Shown piece after piece: positions 5,965-13,638 of a stretch of 20,650 nucleotides of DNA (position 1 is its first letter; each line of letters opens with the position of its first letter). Both the position numbers and the translations under genes were made by a program. This stretch comes from a virus, in the IMG/VR virus record IMGVR_UViG_3300032284_001669, positions 1 through 20,650 of that record; one strand, given 5' to 3'. The notes under the pieces are model-generated. The model saw only the letters and a list, made by a program, of their open reading frames with translations, ran no database searches and was not told the origin of the DNA.

Positions 5965-6243
5965 TCAATCCCGTCTTGCGTCATTCTTGCCATCTGCTCT
6001 GGCAATCCGGTCGATATCTGGTTTTACACCTAAAGCATTTGACACGAGAGTATCAATTCTGATAACATCATGATTCATTGTCTTAACTCGGTTATCCAAA
6101 GCATTAATGATACCTTTAATACCATTCACAGAACCAGTCACGCCTTGGAGAATAAACTTCAAGGTCAAGAACACAAAATATCCTGCGGCAAGGGCCGCGG
6201 CGATTGGAAAACCAACTTCGGCAACTAATTTGAAAAAATCCAT
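5965..6243 (-). CDS. Small single-span membrane protein, first gene of the curli operon
   Basis: The 92-residue protein (MDFFKLVAEVGFPI...) has one hydrophobic segment (about 10-32) and then a helix with regularly spaced hydrophobics (about 42-70: IINALDNRVKTMNHDVIRID), ending in a charged tail. It aligns with the next protein at MDxxxL, GFPIxAA, GY and a (D)NRxxxMxxDxIRxx core, so the pair arose by duplication. The ribosome binding site is weak. It is nearest the divergent control region at 6244-6320 and would be the first gene translated from the leftward transcript. Function is unknown; a holin or membrane scaffold for the secretion channel are both possible. Confidence 0.75.
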   Translation of the reverse strand: MDFFKLVAEVGFPIAAALAAGYFVFLTLKFILQGVTGSVNGIKGIINALDNRVKTMNHDVIRIDTLVSNALGVKPDIDRIARADGKNDARRD

Positions 6244-6250
6244 ATTAAAC

Positions 6251-6279
6251 TTGACTTCTTTTAATAATTATGTTACAAT
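6251..6279 (+). promoter_or_regulatory. Sigma70-type promoter for the replication genes
   Basis: TTGACT (6251-6256) and TACAAT (6274-6279) are separated by exactly 17 bases, close to the consensus -35/-10 pair. Transcription would begin near 6286, giving a leader of about 35 nt before the ATG at 6321, with AGGAG at 6311-6315. Host RNA polymerase could use it early in infection to express the 6321 gene, gp43, UvsX and gp41. Confidence 0.75.
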
Positions 6280-6290
6280 TCAGAATACCT

Positions 6291-6298
6291 TATTTATC
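6291..6298 (-). promoter_or_regulatory. T4-type late promoter box for the curli operon
   Basis: Read on the minus strand this is GATAAATA, seven of eight bases of the T4 late consensus TATAAATA that is recognised by the gp55-type sigma. At the usual spacing, transcription would start near 6285 and reach the first operon ATG at 6243 after about 40 nt. It lies between two divergent genes where a leftward promoter is needed. One mismatch in an AT-rich genome leaves room for chance. Confidence 0.5.
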
Positions 6299-6320
6299 GG
6301 TTATCAACATAGGAGAATAA

Positions 6321-6629
6321 ATGAATATTATTGCATTGAAACTTGTTACAGGTGAGGATGTTCTCGCCGAGGTCGAATCTGAAGATGAAATTAGTGTTGT
6401 ATTGGAAAATCCAGTTGCGATTGCAGTAGTCCGTGGACCAAAAGGTGAACCAAATGTAGGTTTTGCTCCTTTTCCACTACATGCACCGCACCAAAATGGT
6501 GCTAAAATTGTGCTACTAAGAAAGCATATTGTTTACCATTATGTTCCTGCTGAAGATTTCATTACCAACTATAAGCAAATCTTTGGTGCCGGCATCGTTC
6601 TTCCAAACAAACAAATTATTACAGGCTAA
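6321..6629 (+). CDS. Small conserved T4-like phage protein (Sm-like appearance)
   Basis: The 102-residue protein begins MNIIALKLVTGEDVLAEV, continues with ENPVAIAVV, then GFAPFPLHAPHQNGAKIVLLRKHIVYHYVPAEDFITNYKQIFG and ends GIVLPNKQIITG. The N-terminal K-L-x-T-G-E-D-x-x-A-x-V strand pattern followed by a bent beta barrel resembles small Sm-like folds. From memory such proteins are common in marine T4-like phages near DNA replication genes, without an assigned role. AGGAG precedes the start, and it overlaps gp43 by one base (TAATG), implying translational coupling. A regulatory or RNA-binding role is only a guess. Confidence 0.75.
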   Translation: MNIIALKLVTGEDVLAEVESEDEISVVLENPVAIAVVRGPKGEPNVGFAPFPLHAPHQNGAKIVLLRKHIVYHYVPAEDFITNYKQIFGAGIVLPNKQIITG

Positions 6630-9187
6630 TGACAAGATTCTATACCAATGTCCAATGCCTAGGTAACTCCATTCTGTACCGCGGAGTTATTGATGGCAAA
6701 CGTGTCAAGCAACGAGTTGACTATTCACCATCAATGTATTTTCCTGCTAGAAAAGCAGGCCACGAAACACACAGAAGTCTTGATGGTATTCCATTGACTC
6801 GTAAAGAGTTTGAAACTATTCGTGAAGCAAGAGATTACATCAAGCAATTTGATGGTATTCCTGGTGCACCAAAAATCTATGGAAACACTCGATTTGAATA
6901 TGCTTACATCGGTGAAAACCATGAAGGTATGGTCGACTGGGACCAAGATAAAATTGTTGTTGGTGTAGTTGATATTGAGGTTGGATCAGAAAATGGTTTC
7001 CCTGATCCATATAAAGCGGAAGAACCAATCACAGCAATCACCATTGAATACCTTAGTGGTGAAATTCTAGTCTTTGCTTGTGGTGACTATGAAGTCCAAG
7101 GCAATGAAACCTACATCAAATGTAAAGACGAATGGACTCTTTGCAAGAAGTTTCTGATGGCCTGGGAAGCCAAATGTCCTGATGTGTTGACTGGTTGGAA
7201 CACCAAGTTCTTTGATGTACCATATCTTGTGAATCGTTTCAACCGTATTCTTGGTGAAGATGAAGCACTGAAACTTTCGCCATGGAAACGAATCAGTCAA
7301 CGCAAAGCAATCGTCAAAGGCAAAGAACAGATTGTATATGAGATTCTTGGCATTTCACACTTAGATTATATTGAACTGTATCGTTGGTATGCTCCTGAAG
7401 GTAAATCACAGGAGTCCTATCGTTTGGATGCTATTGCACAATCTGAGCTTGGTGAAGGTAAACTATCATATGATGAATATGATAACCTACATGCCTTGTA
7501 TCGACTGAATCACCAGAAATTCATTGAGTATAACATTAAAGACGTTCGGCTAATTCTGAAACTTGAAGATAAGTTGAAACTTATTGAATTGGCTTTGACT
7601 CTTGCCTATGATACCAAGTGTAACTATGAAGATGTATTTGCACAAACTCGTATGTGGGATGCTTTGACTTATAACTATCTGATGGAGCAAGGAATTGTTG
7701 TTCCTCCTCGTGAAGTGCAAGAGAAAGATGCGGCATTCGAAGGTGCATATGTTAAAGATCCTCAAGTTGGTCTACATCAATGGGTTGCATCGTTTGACTT
7801 GAACAGTCTTTATCCACATTTGATGATGCAATACAATATTAGCCCTGAGACACTGATTGAGCCATCAGAATACACTGATGGTATGCGTCAGATTCTTTCT
7901 CAAGGTGTAAACATTGATAAAATGTTGCTTAAACAGATTAACCTATCATATTTGAGTGATAAGAAGATTACCATTACACCTAACGGCCAATTCTTCCGAA
8001 CAGATAAGCAAGGTTTCTTGCCAAAGATGTTGGAAGATATGTATGAAGATCGTAAGAAATTCAAAAAGATGATGCTTCAAGCCAAACAGGATTATGAAAA
8101 TGAAAATGATGAAAGTAAGAAGTATGAAATTGAAAAACGTATTGCCAGATACAACAACCTACAGTTGGCTAAAAAGGTATCACTTAATAGTGCTTACGGA
8201 GCTTTGGGTTCTCAATATTTCAGGTTTTATGATTTGCGTATGGCCTTGGGTGTCACCACTGCTGGACAATTGAGTATTCGTTGGATTGAAGGTAAACTGA
8301 ACGATTACATGAGAAATCTGTTAGATTCTAAACAAGATTTCGTAATTGCATCTGATACAGATTCAATTTATTTGAAACTTGGTCCTTTGGTTGAACAAGT
8401 GTATGGTGCCGCTGGTGTGGTGAGTATGCCTGGAGCAAAAGTGATTGATTTTATGGATCGTGTTTGTGAAAACAAGATTCAACCATATATCGATAAATCA
8501 TATCAAGAATTGGCCAAGTATGTAAACGCATATGCACAGAAGATGCAGATGAAGCGTGAAGCATTGGCCAACAAAGCAATTTGGACTGCCAAGAAACGTT
8601 ATATCATGAATGTGTATAACAATGAAGGTGTTCAATACAAAGAGCCAGACTTAAAAGTTATGGGTCTTGAAATGGTGAAATCTTCTACTCCACAAGTTGT
8701 GCGTGAAAAGATGAAAGAGTCTATTCGCATTATGATTTCTGGCACCGAAGGTGACATGCATAAATTCATTGCAGACTTTCGTGAAGAATTCAAAAACTTG
8801 AATCCTGAAGATGTATCATTTCCTCGTGGTATGAATGGTTTGAGGGAGTATTCTGATTCCGTTACACTATATAAAAAGGGAACACCTATTCATGTGAAAG
8901 GTGCAATCATATACAATCATAACTTGAATAAAATGGATCTAACTAAAAAGTATCCACTTATTCAAGAAGGAGAAAAGATTAAGTTCTCCTATTTGAAAAT
9001 GCCAAATCCATTTAAAGATACCGTTATATCTTATCCGGCAAGATTGCCTAAGGAATTTGACATTACAAAATATATCGATTATGATACACAATTTGAAAAG
9101 ACGTTTCTTGAACCGTTGAAAGCCATTCTAGACTGCATTGGTTGGACAGCAGAGAAGCGTGGCTCTCTTGAAGATTTCTTTAATTAA
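6629..9187 (+). CDS. 43: DNA polymerase, family B (T4 gp43-type) with proofreading exonuclease
   Basis: The 852-residue replicative polymerase (T4 gp43 is 898) has every core motif. In the 3'-5' exonuclease, Exo I is VVDIEVG (D115, E117), Exo II is TGWNTKFFDVPYL (D196) and Exo III is YNIKDVRLI (D305). In the polymerase, motif A is FDLNSLYP (D390), motif B is KKVSLNSAYG (about 515-524), motif C is ASDTDSIY (D576, D578) and the KKRY motif is at 655-658. Catalytic residues are intact, so both polymerising and proofreading activities are expected. The C-terminus keeps the fingers/thumb region and ends SLEDFFN, a plausible clamp-binding tail as in gp43. It lies between the Sm-like gene (1-base overlap) and uvsX (10-base gap). 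Confidence 0.97.
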   Translation: MTRFYTNVQCLGNSILYRGVIDGKRVKQRVDYSPSMYFPARKAGHETHRSLDGIPLTRKEFETIREARDYIKQFDGIPGAPKIYGNTRFEYAYIGENHEGMVDWDQDKIVVGVVDIEVGSENGFPDPYKAEEPITAITIEYLSGEILVFACGDYEVQGNETYIKCKDEWTLCKKFLMAWEAKCPDVLTGWNTKFFDVPYLVNRFNRILGEDEALKLSPWKRISQRKAIVKGKEQIVYEILGISHLDYIELYRWYAPEGKSQESYRLDAIAQSELGEGKLSYDEYDNLHALYRLNHQKFIEYNIKDVRLILKLEDKLKLIELALTLAYDTKCNYEDVFAQTRMWDALTYNYLMEQGIVVPPREVQEKDAAFEGAYVKDPQVGLHQWVASFDLNSLYPHLMMQYNISPETLIEPSEYTDGMRQILSQGVNIDKMLLKQINLSYLSDKKITITPNGQFFRTDKQGFLPKMLEDMYEDRKKFKKMMLQAKQDYENENDESKKYEIEKRIARYNNLQLAKKVSLNSAYGALGSQYFRFYDLRMALGVTTAGQLSIRWIEGKLNDYMRNLLDSKQDFVIASDTDSIYLKLGPLVEQVYGAAGVVSMPGAKVIDFMDRVCENKIQPYIDKSYQELAKYVNAYAQKMQMKREALANKAIWTAKKRYIMNVYNNEGVQYKEPDLKVMGLEMVKSSTPQVVREKMKESIRIMISGTEGDMHKFIADFREEFKNLNPEDVSFPRGMNGLREYSDSVTLYKKGTPIHVKGAIIYNHNLNKMDLTKKYPLIQEGEKIKFSYLKMPNPFKDTVISYPARLPKEFDITKYIDYDTQFEKTFLEPLKAILDCIGWTAEKRGSLEDFFN

Positions 9188-9197
9188 AAGGTGATTT

Positions 9198-10238
9198 ATG
9201 AGTATATTAGACAAAATCAAAAAGAATAGTAGTATCAAAGATTCCGCAATTCTGTCCAAATCAAAGTTCTTTACTGATAAAGACATGATACCAACACAGG
9301 TGCCGGCAGTTAATGTTGCGTTATCAGGTAAACTGTATGGTGGTTTAACACCTGGTCTTACAATGTGGGCTGGTCCATCAAAACACTTTAAGACAGCATT
9401 TTCTTTATTGATGGCCAAATCTTATATGGACAAATATGAAGACGCCGCTTTACTTTTTTATGATAGTGAGTTTGGTACTCCTCAGTCTTACTTTGACAGT
9501 TTTGGAATTGATACTGATAGAGTTCTCCATACTCCCCTTACTGATATTGAACAACTCAAATTCGATATAATGAAACAGTTGACAGAGTTAGCTAGGGGTG
9601 AACACCTCATCATTATCATTGATTCTATTGGTAACTTGGCTTCGAAGAAAGAAGTTGAAGATGCATTGAGTGAAAAATCTGTTGCTGATATGAGCCGGGC
9701 AAAACAAGTTAAAAGTTTGTTCCGTATGGTAACTCCACATCTATCATTGAAAGATATTCCAATGATTGTGGTGAATCACACCTACAAAGAAATTGGTATG
9801 TTCCCTAAAGATATTGTTGGTGGTGGTACAGGATCATATTACTCCGCTGACAACATTTTCATTCTTGGTCGCCAGCAAGAAAAAGAAGGAACAGAAATAA
9901 CTGGTTACAATTTTATAATCAATGTTGAGAAGTCACGTTATGTTAAAGAAAAATCTAAGATTCCTGTTTCAGTATCTTTCGATGGTGGTATTAATAAGTG
10001 GTCTGGTCTATTGGATCTTGGACTCGAATCCGGACATGTTATCAAGCCTAGCAATGGTTGGTATTCAAAAGTAGATCCAGAAACCGGTGAAGTTGAAGAA
10101 AAGAAGTATCGTGAAAAGGATACCAGTTGTTCAGAATTTTGGTCTTCAATTCTAGAAGATGAAGGTTTTAAGGCTTTTGTAGAAGCTAAGTATCGTGTTG
10201 CCTCAGCCAATATTATGCAACAGGAGACTGAAGAATGA
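9198..10238 (+). CDS. uvsX: UvsX-like RecA-family recombinase
   Basis: This 346-residue RecA-fold ATPase (T4 UvsX is 391) has Walker A AGPSKHFKT (58-66; T4 has GPSKSFKS), Walker B LIIIIDSIG (Asp142), the acidic YDSEFG strand (88-93), and the DNA-binding loop region VNHTYKEIG...GGGTGSYYSAD. UvsX coats single-stranded DNA and drives strand exchange for recombination-dependent replication. AAGGTG precedes the start. The stop overlaps the start of the next gene by 4 nt (ATGA). The C-terminus is acidic (QQETEE), as usual in RecA-type proteins. The mediator UvsY is not in this window. Confidence 0.95.
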   Translation: MSILDKIKKNSSIKDSAILSKSKFFTDKDMIPTQVPAVNVALSGKLYGGLTPGLTMWAGPSKHFKTAFSLLMAKSYMDKYEDAALLFYDSEFGTPQSYFDSFGIDTDRVLHTPLTDIEQLKFDIMKQLTELARGEHLIIIIDSIGNLASKKEVEDALSEKSVADMSRAKQVKSLFRMVTPHLSLKDIPMIVVNHTYKEIGMFPKDIVGGGTGSYYSADNIFILGRQQEKEGTEITGYNFIINVEKSRYVKEKSKIPVSVSFDGGINKWSGLLDLGLESGHVIKPSNGWYSKVDPETGEVEEKKYREKDTSCSEFWSSILEDEGFKAFVEAKYRVASANIMQQETEE

Positions 10239-10597
10239 TTGAGGGTGTTGATTACTGCTACATCTATCCAAAAGATGATAAAGAAGTAGCACACATTAGA
10301 TTGCTCACTGGAACTTATAAGGATACTCTATTCAAATATGGTAAAGTTACTTTTAAGGAAGAATTAGACCATGTGCGTTTACTTTTTGCATATTATGTGT
10401 TAGAATCTCCAAACATGAAGCCGAAAAAGATGGAAAATGATCCAGACTTTAAGAAATATGTAGGAGATTTGTTGGTAGATATTATGTTTGCCAATATTGA
10501 TGAGGAATTTATAGATGAAAATAGAACAGATGATTTTGAAACACTTGGTTTACAACGAGGAGTATATGAGAAGGGTTCTCCCTTTTCTGAAGACTGA
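10235..10597 (+). CDS. Small protein of unknown function between uvsX and gp41
   Basis: The 120-residue acidic protein (MIEGVDYCYIYPKDDKEVAHIRLLTGTYKDTLFKYG...) has a predicted alpha/beta N-terminal half and a helical middle (LLFAYYVLES, FKKYVGDLLVDIMFANI). I do not recognise a family with confidence. Its place between UvsX and gp41 and its 4-nt overlap with uvsX suggest a replication or recombination accessory role. Its last 28 codons overlap the start of the helicase gene in another frame, which is unusually long for this genome. It is not a recognisable UvsY or primase. Confidence 0.72.
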   Translation: MIEGVDYCYIYPKDDKEVAHIRLLTGTYKDTLFKYGKVTFKEELDHVRLLFAYYVLESPNMKPKKMENDPDFKKYVGDLLVDIMFANIDEEFIDENRTDDFETLGLQRGVYEKGSPFSED

Positions 10598-11921
10598 ATA
10601 CTTCACAGAAAAAACCGATAAAGTAATTTTCGATGAGATTATAAAATTCACTGAAGACTACAATACAACACCTACAATTGAATCGATTGGATTGGCCGTC
10701 AGAGAAAGACGTAACTTGAACGAAGAAGAAGTGGAAAAGTGTGAAGCATATATCAAAGAAATTGAATCGTCCAATAAAGAACAATCAGAAATTCAATGGC
10801 TCATTGATAAGACTGAAAAGTTCTGTCAAGAAAAAGCAATCTACAACGCTGTATTGAGTTCTATTTCGATAATTGATGGTAAAGATAAAAACCACGATAA
10901 AGGTCAGATACCAAAAATATTGTCAGATGCTTTGGCTGTAAGTTTTGATTCCTCAGTTGGTCATGATTATTTGGAAAACTCAGATGAACGATACGACTTT
11001 TATCACAGACATGAAGAACGTATACCGTTCGATTTGGAATTCTTCAACAAAATTACAAAGGGTGGTCTCCCTACTAAAACTCTCAACATTGCTCTTGCTG
11101 GCACTGGTGTCGGTAAGTCTCTTTTTATGTGTCATTGTGCCGCTGGAGCTATGTCGTTGGGTAGAAATGTTCTTTACATCACCATGGAAATGGCTGAAGA
11201 AAAGATTGCGGAACGTATAGATGCTAATTTGTTGAATGTGACCTTGGATAGTTTGATGGAACTTCCAAAGGATATGTATGACAAAAAAGTATCTAAGCTG
11301 AGAAGTAAGATTACCGGTAAACTGATCATCAAAGAATATCCAACTGCATCCGCTTCCGTAACACATTTCAGAGCATTATTGAATGAACTCAACCTTAAAA
11401 AGTCTTTTAAACCTGATATTATATTTGTCGATTATCTCAACATTTGTTGTAGTTCTAGAATTAAAGCAGGAGCTAATGTTAATTCGTATACTTATGTTAA
11501 GTCAATTGCAGAGGAACTTCGAGGACTTGCCGTTGAATACGGAGTGCCAATCGTGTCAGCAACCCAAACAACAAGAAGCGGGTTCACTTCATCCGATCCA
11601 GGACTTGAAGATACCAGCGAATCGTTTGGTTTGCCTGCTACCGCAGATATGATGTTTGCATTGATTACATCTGAAGAATTGGAAGAACTTGGCCAACTTA
11701 TGGTAAAACAATTGAAAAATCGTTATAATGATCCATCTTATTACAAGAGATTCACGATTGGTGTTGATCGAGCAAAGATGAGACTTTATGATGTTGAACA
11801 ATCTGGCCAAGATGGATTAGCCGATGTTGGCAACAATTCTCCTATACCTGATAGACCTTTGAATACGTTTGGAAACAGAGAAACACCAAACAAGAAAGAT
11901 TTTGGAGGATTCAAGATATAA
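10515..11921 (+). CDS. 41: Replicative DNA helicase (T4 gp41, DnaB-like)
   Basis: This 468-residue hexameric helicase (T4 gp41 is 475) opens with an N-terminal domain resembling gp41: MILKHLVYNEEYMRRVLPFL against IILSHLIFDQAYFSKVWPYM. The RecA-like motor has Walker A ALAGTGVGKS (K201, S202), catalytic Glu225 in YITMEMAEEK, Walker B DIIFVDYLN (Asp306) and the H4 segment SATQTTRSG (Gln351). It moves 5'-3' on the lagging strand and normally works with the gp61 primase, which is not in this window. The start at 10515 has GAGG upstream and keeps the conserved N-terminus; Met6 (10530) is the only other option, so the overlap with the previous gene is real either way. Confidence 0.95.
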   Translation: MKIEQMILKHLVYNEEYMRRVLPFLKTEYFTEKTDKVIFDEIIKFTEDYNTTPTIESIGLAVRERRNLNEEEVEKCEAYIKEIESSNKEQSEIQWLIDKTEKFCQEKAIYNAVLSSISIIDGKDKNHDKGQIPKILSDALAVSFDSSVGHDYLENSDERYDFYHRHEERIPFDLEFFNKITKGGLPTKTLNIALAGTGVGKSLFMCHCAAGAMSLGRNVLYITMEMAEEKIAERIDANLLNVTLDSLMELPKDMYDKKVSKLRSKITGKLIIKEYPTASASVTHFRALLNELNLKKSFKPDIIFVDYLNICCSSRIKAGANVNSYTYVKSIAEELRGLAVEYGVPIVSATQTTRSGFTSSDPGLEDTSESFGLPATADMMFALITSEELEELGQLMVKQLKNRYNDPSYYKRFTIGVDRAKMRLYDVEQSGQDGLADVGNNSPIPDRPLNTFGNRETPNKKDFGGFKI

Positions 11922-11924
11922 ATA
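11917..11924 (+). promoter_or_regulatory. T4-type late promoter box
   Basis: A perfect TATAAATA lies across the gp41 stop codon. Expected initiation near 11930 would give a roughly 20-nt leader carrying AAGGAG (11938-11943) before the ATG at 11950. Gene spacing, an exact consensus match and a good ribosome binding site together support late expression of the downstream gene and perhaps the glycosyltransferase cassette. Confidence 0.7.
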
Positions 11925-11949
11925 TTGTTGAACATTTAAGGAGTTTAAG

Positions 11950-12897
11950 ATGGCATCAACACTTTCGTCTAGAGAATTAATGAAACCAGGAAGAGAGTGG
12001 CGTTTACAAAAATTTATTGATATGTATGAAAAGGGTGAAGAATTCACACTCGTACAAGGCTTAAAAAAAGTAAAATTGATAAAAGATGCATCAATAGTCA
12101 AAAAATTGAAAGCTAAAACTGGATTGGATCAAATTATTTTTACTACAAATGATTCTAAAAAGATCAAATTAGTAAATTTAGCCAAAACTTCGGATTTCGG
12201 TGGACTTGCTGACAAGAAACAATCCACAACACATATTGAAGAAAAAGAAATTAAAAGTATTCGTTCACAGTTAGATGAGATTCGTAAGAAAACTAAAAAA
12301 ACTACCGTTCCAATTAAAATAAAAAACAAAATATATGATGTTTTTGGTATCGCCAAAACACCAGGGACACCAAAATCAGATTTTCATTTTCTGGACGAAA
12401 AAGGCAACGAAATTGTATGGATGTCACATAAAGATGGAGGTTCAGCCAAGGATTTTCAGCAATGGGGTGGAATATCAAAAACTGTTCCAAATGTACATAA
12501 CCATAAAGAAACAAAAACTTTCGTCAATCAACTTGAAGAAAATTTTCCAGATGGTCTCACTAGAGGATCAAACATAGTTAAAGATATAAAAGATCCCATT
12601 TTGAAAGCTAAATCTGTATATGGAGATGATTACAAAAGAGGCTCTAGGGCTTATGGTAGAAACAATGTTACATTGTTGTTACAAGGTCCTGTGAAGATTG
12701 TACAAAGGGGTTCATATTATGTGATAGTATCTAACCACACACATGAAAATGGAAAAACTTTAACTGGTGATTATGAACCGACTTTTGCCGCACAATATAG
12801 AAGTGACCGTGGAGCACCAATAAAAAATGCTAGAGCTTCCGTGTGGCCAAAATATGTAGAAAAACGTGCCAAAACCATAAAATTACCAACCAAATAA
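11950..12897 (+). CDS. Late-type phage protein of unknown function
   Basis: The 315-residue basic, lysine-rich protein has an N-terminal module (LSSRELMKPGREWRLQKFID, then FTLVQG) and a helical linker (95-118). Its central part contains PKSDFHFLDEKGNEIVWMSH, KDG and DFQQWGGIS, spanning about 141-176. That central arrangement, Asp144 followed by strand-turn-strand and SHK (159-161), resembles the layout of PD-(D/E)xK nucleases with Ser replacing the acidic residue. This is a weak structural guess, not an assignment. It sits directly behind a perfect late box, which argues for a virion, packaging or late nucleic-acid role. I do not recognise the family. Confidence 0.75.
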   Translation: MASTLSSRELMKPGREWRLQKFIDMYEKGEEFTLVQGLKKVKLIKDASIVKKLKAKTGLDQIIFTTNDSKKIKLVNLAKTSDFGGLADKKQSTTHIEEKEIKSIRSQLDEIRKKTKKTTVPIKIKNKIYDVFGIAKTPGTPKSDFHFLDEKGNEIVWMSHKDGGSAKDFQQWGGISKTVPNVHNHKETKTFVNQLEENFPDGLTRGSNIVKDIKDPILKAKSVYGDDYKRGSRAYGRNNVTLLLQGPVKIVQRGSYYVIVSNHTHENGKTLTGDYEPTFAAQYRSDRGAPIKNARASVWPKYVEKRAKTIKLPTK

Positions 12898-12912
12898 AAG
12901 AAGATTTTTATT

Positions 12913-13638
12913 ATGAATCCATTAGTGACAATAATCACACCAACAACTGGTGCATCAACACTTAGACAGGCCATTGAGTCTGTCAAATCTCAAACATACA
13001 AAGAGATTCAACATCTGGTTGTAGTGGATGGAAGTCATCCATCTGCTACACCTGTCTTGCAAGATTATCCACACTTAGATGTTATAAAGTTGCCGTATTC
13101 TACAGGCAAAGACCGGTTCAACGGTCATAGAATCTATGGTGCATCAATATACCTTGCTAAAGGTGAATTGTTTTGCTTTTTAGATGAAGATAATTGGTTG
13201 GATCCAGACCATGTAGAATCGCTGGTTCAAATCATGTTATCTGGAGCACCTTGGGCATTCTCCTTACGCAAAATAATGGATAAGGAAGGCAATTACATAT
13301 GTAACGATGATTGTGAGAGCCTAGGCAACTGGCCATCTATCCTATCTGATGATGATTACTTTGTTGATGTTGGTTGTTATTTTATTCCTAAGATGATAGC
13401 AATACAAACATCACAATTGTGGTATCGTAAAGCAAGAGAACCAGGTGTGCCTGAAATTGATAGAATACTTAGTCATGTATTACGATCAAACAAAGCGTTT
13501 GGAGTATGCAACAATAAGTATAGCCTAAATTATAGAACAGGCAACACTGGTTTGTCTGTACAGAAAGAATTCTTTATTAACGGTAATGAACACATGATGA
13601 AAAAATATAATGGGGTACTTCCATGGCAAAAGACTTAA
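12913..13638 (+). CDS. Family 2-like glycosyltransferase
   Basis: The 241-residue GT-A fold enzyme opens PLVTIITPTTGASTLRQAIES with QTYKEIQHLVVVDGS, the standard GT2 nucleotide-binding start, and has a DxD-type metal motif in CFLDEDNWLDPDH (D91, D93). A C-terminal acceptor region follows. GT2 enzymes move a sugar from a nucleotide-sugar to a glycan, lipid or protein. It is short (one catalytic domain, no membrane helix), so it should be cytosolic. It overlaps the next gene by 16 nt, and begins a run of six overlapping or abutting sugar-related genes. Donor and acceptor are not readable from sequence. Confidence 0.88.
   Translation: MNPLVTIITPTTGASTLRQAIESVKSQTYKEIQHLVVVDGSHPSATPVLQDYPHLDVIKLPYSTGKDRFNGHRIYGASIYLAKGELFCFLDEDNWLDPDHVESLVQIMLSGAPWAFSLRKIMDKEGNYICNDDCESLGNWPSILSDDDYFVDVGCYFIPKMIAIQTSQLWYRKAREPGVPEIDRILSHVLRSNKAFGVCNNKYSLNYRTGNTGLSVQKEFFINGNEHMMKKYNGVLPWQKT

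Noticed and set aside
5964-6005. Longer start for the second small membrane protein (extra 14 residues)
   Set aside because: The extension overlaps the previous gene, has no counterpart in the paralogue and lies upstream of an ATG placed one base after the neighbour's stop.
798-6243. Integrated bacterial chromosome fragment rather than phage genes
   Set aside because: Considered because curli and CHASE2 genes are bacterial in origin, but no transposase, integrase, repeats or attachment sites flank the operon, base composition looks similar to its neighbours by eye, and phage genes lie on both sides. Assembly chimerism cannot be excluded without reads.
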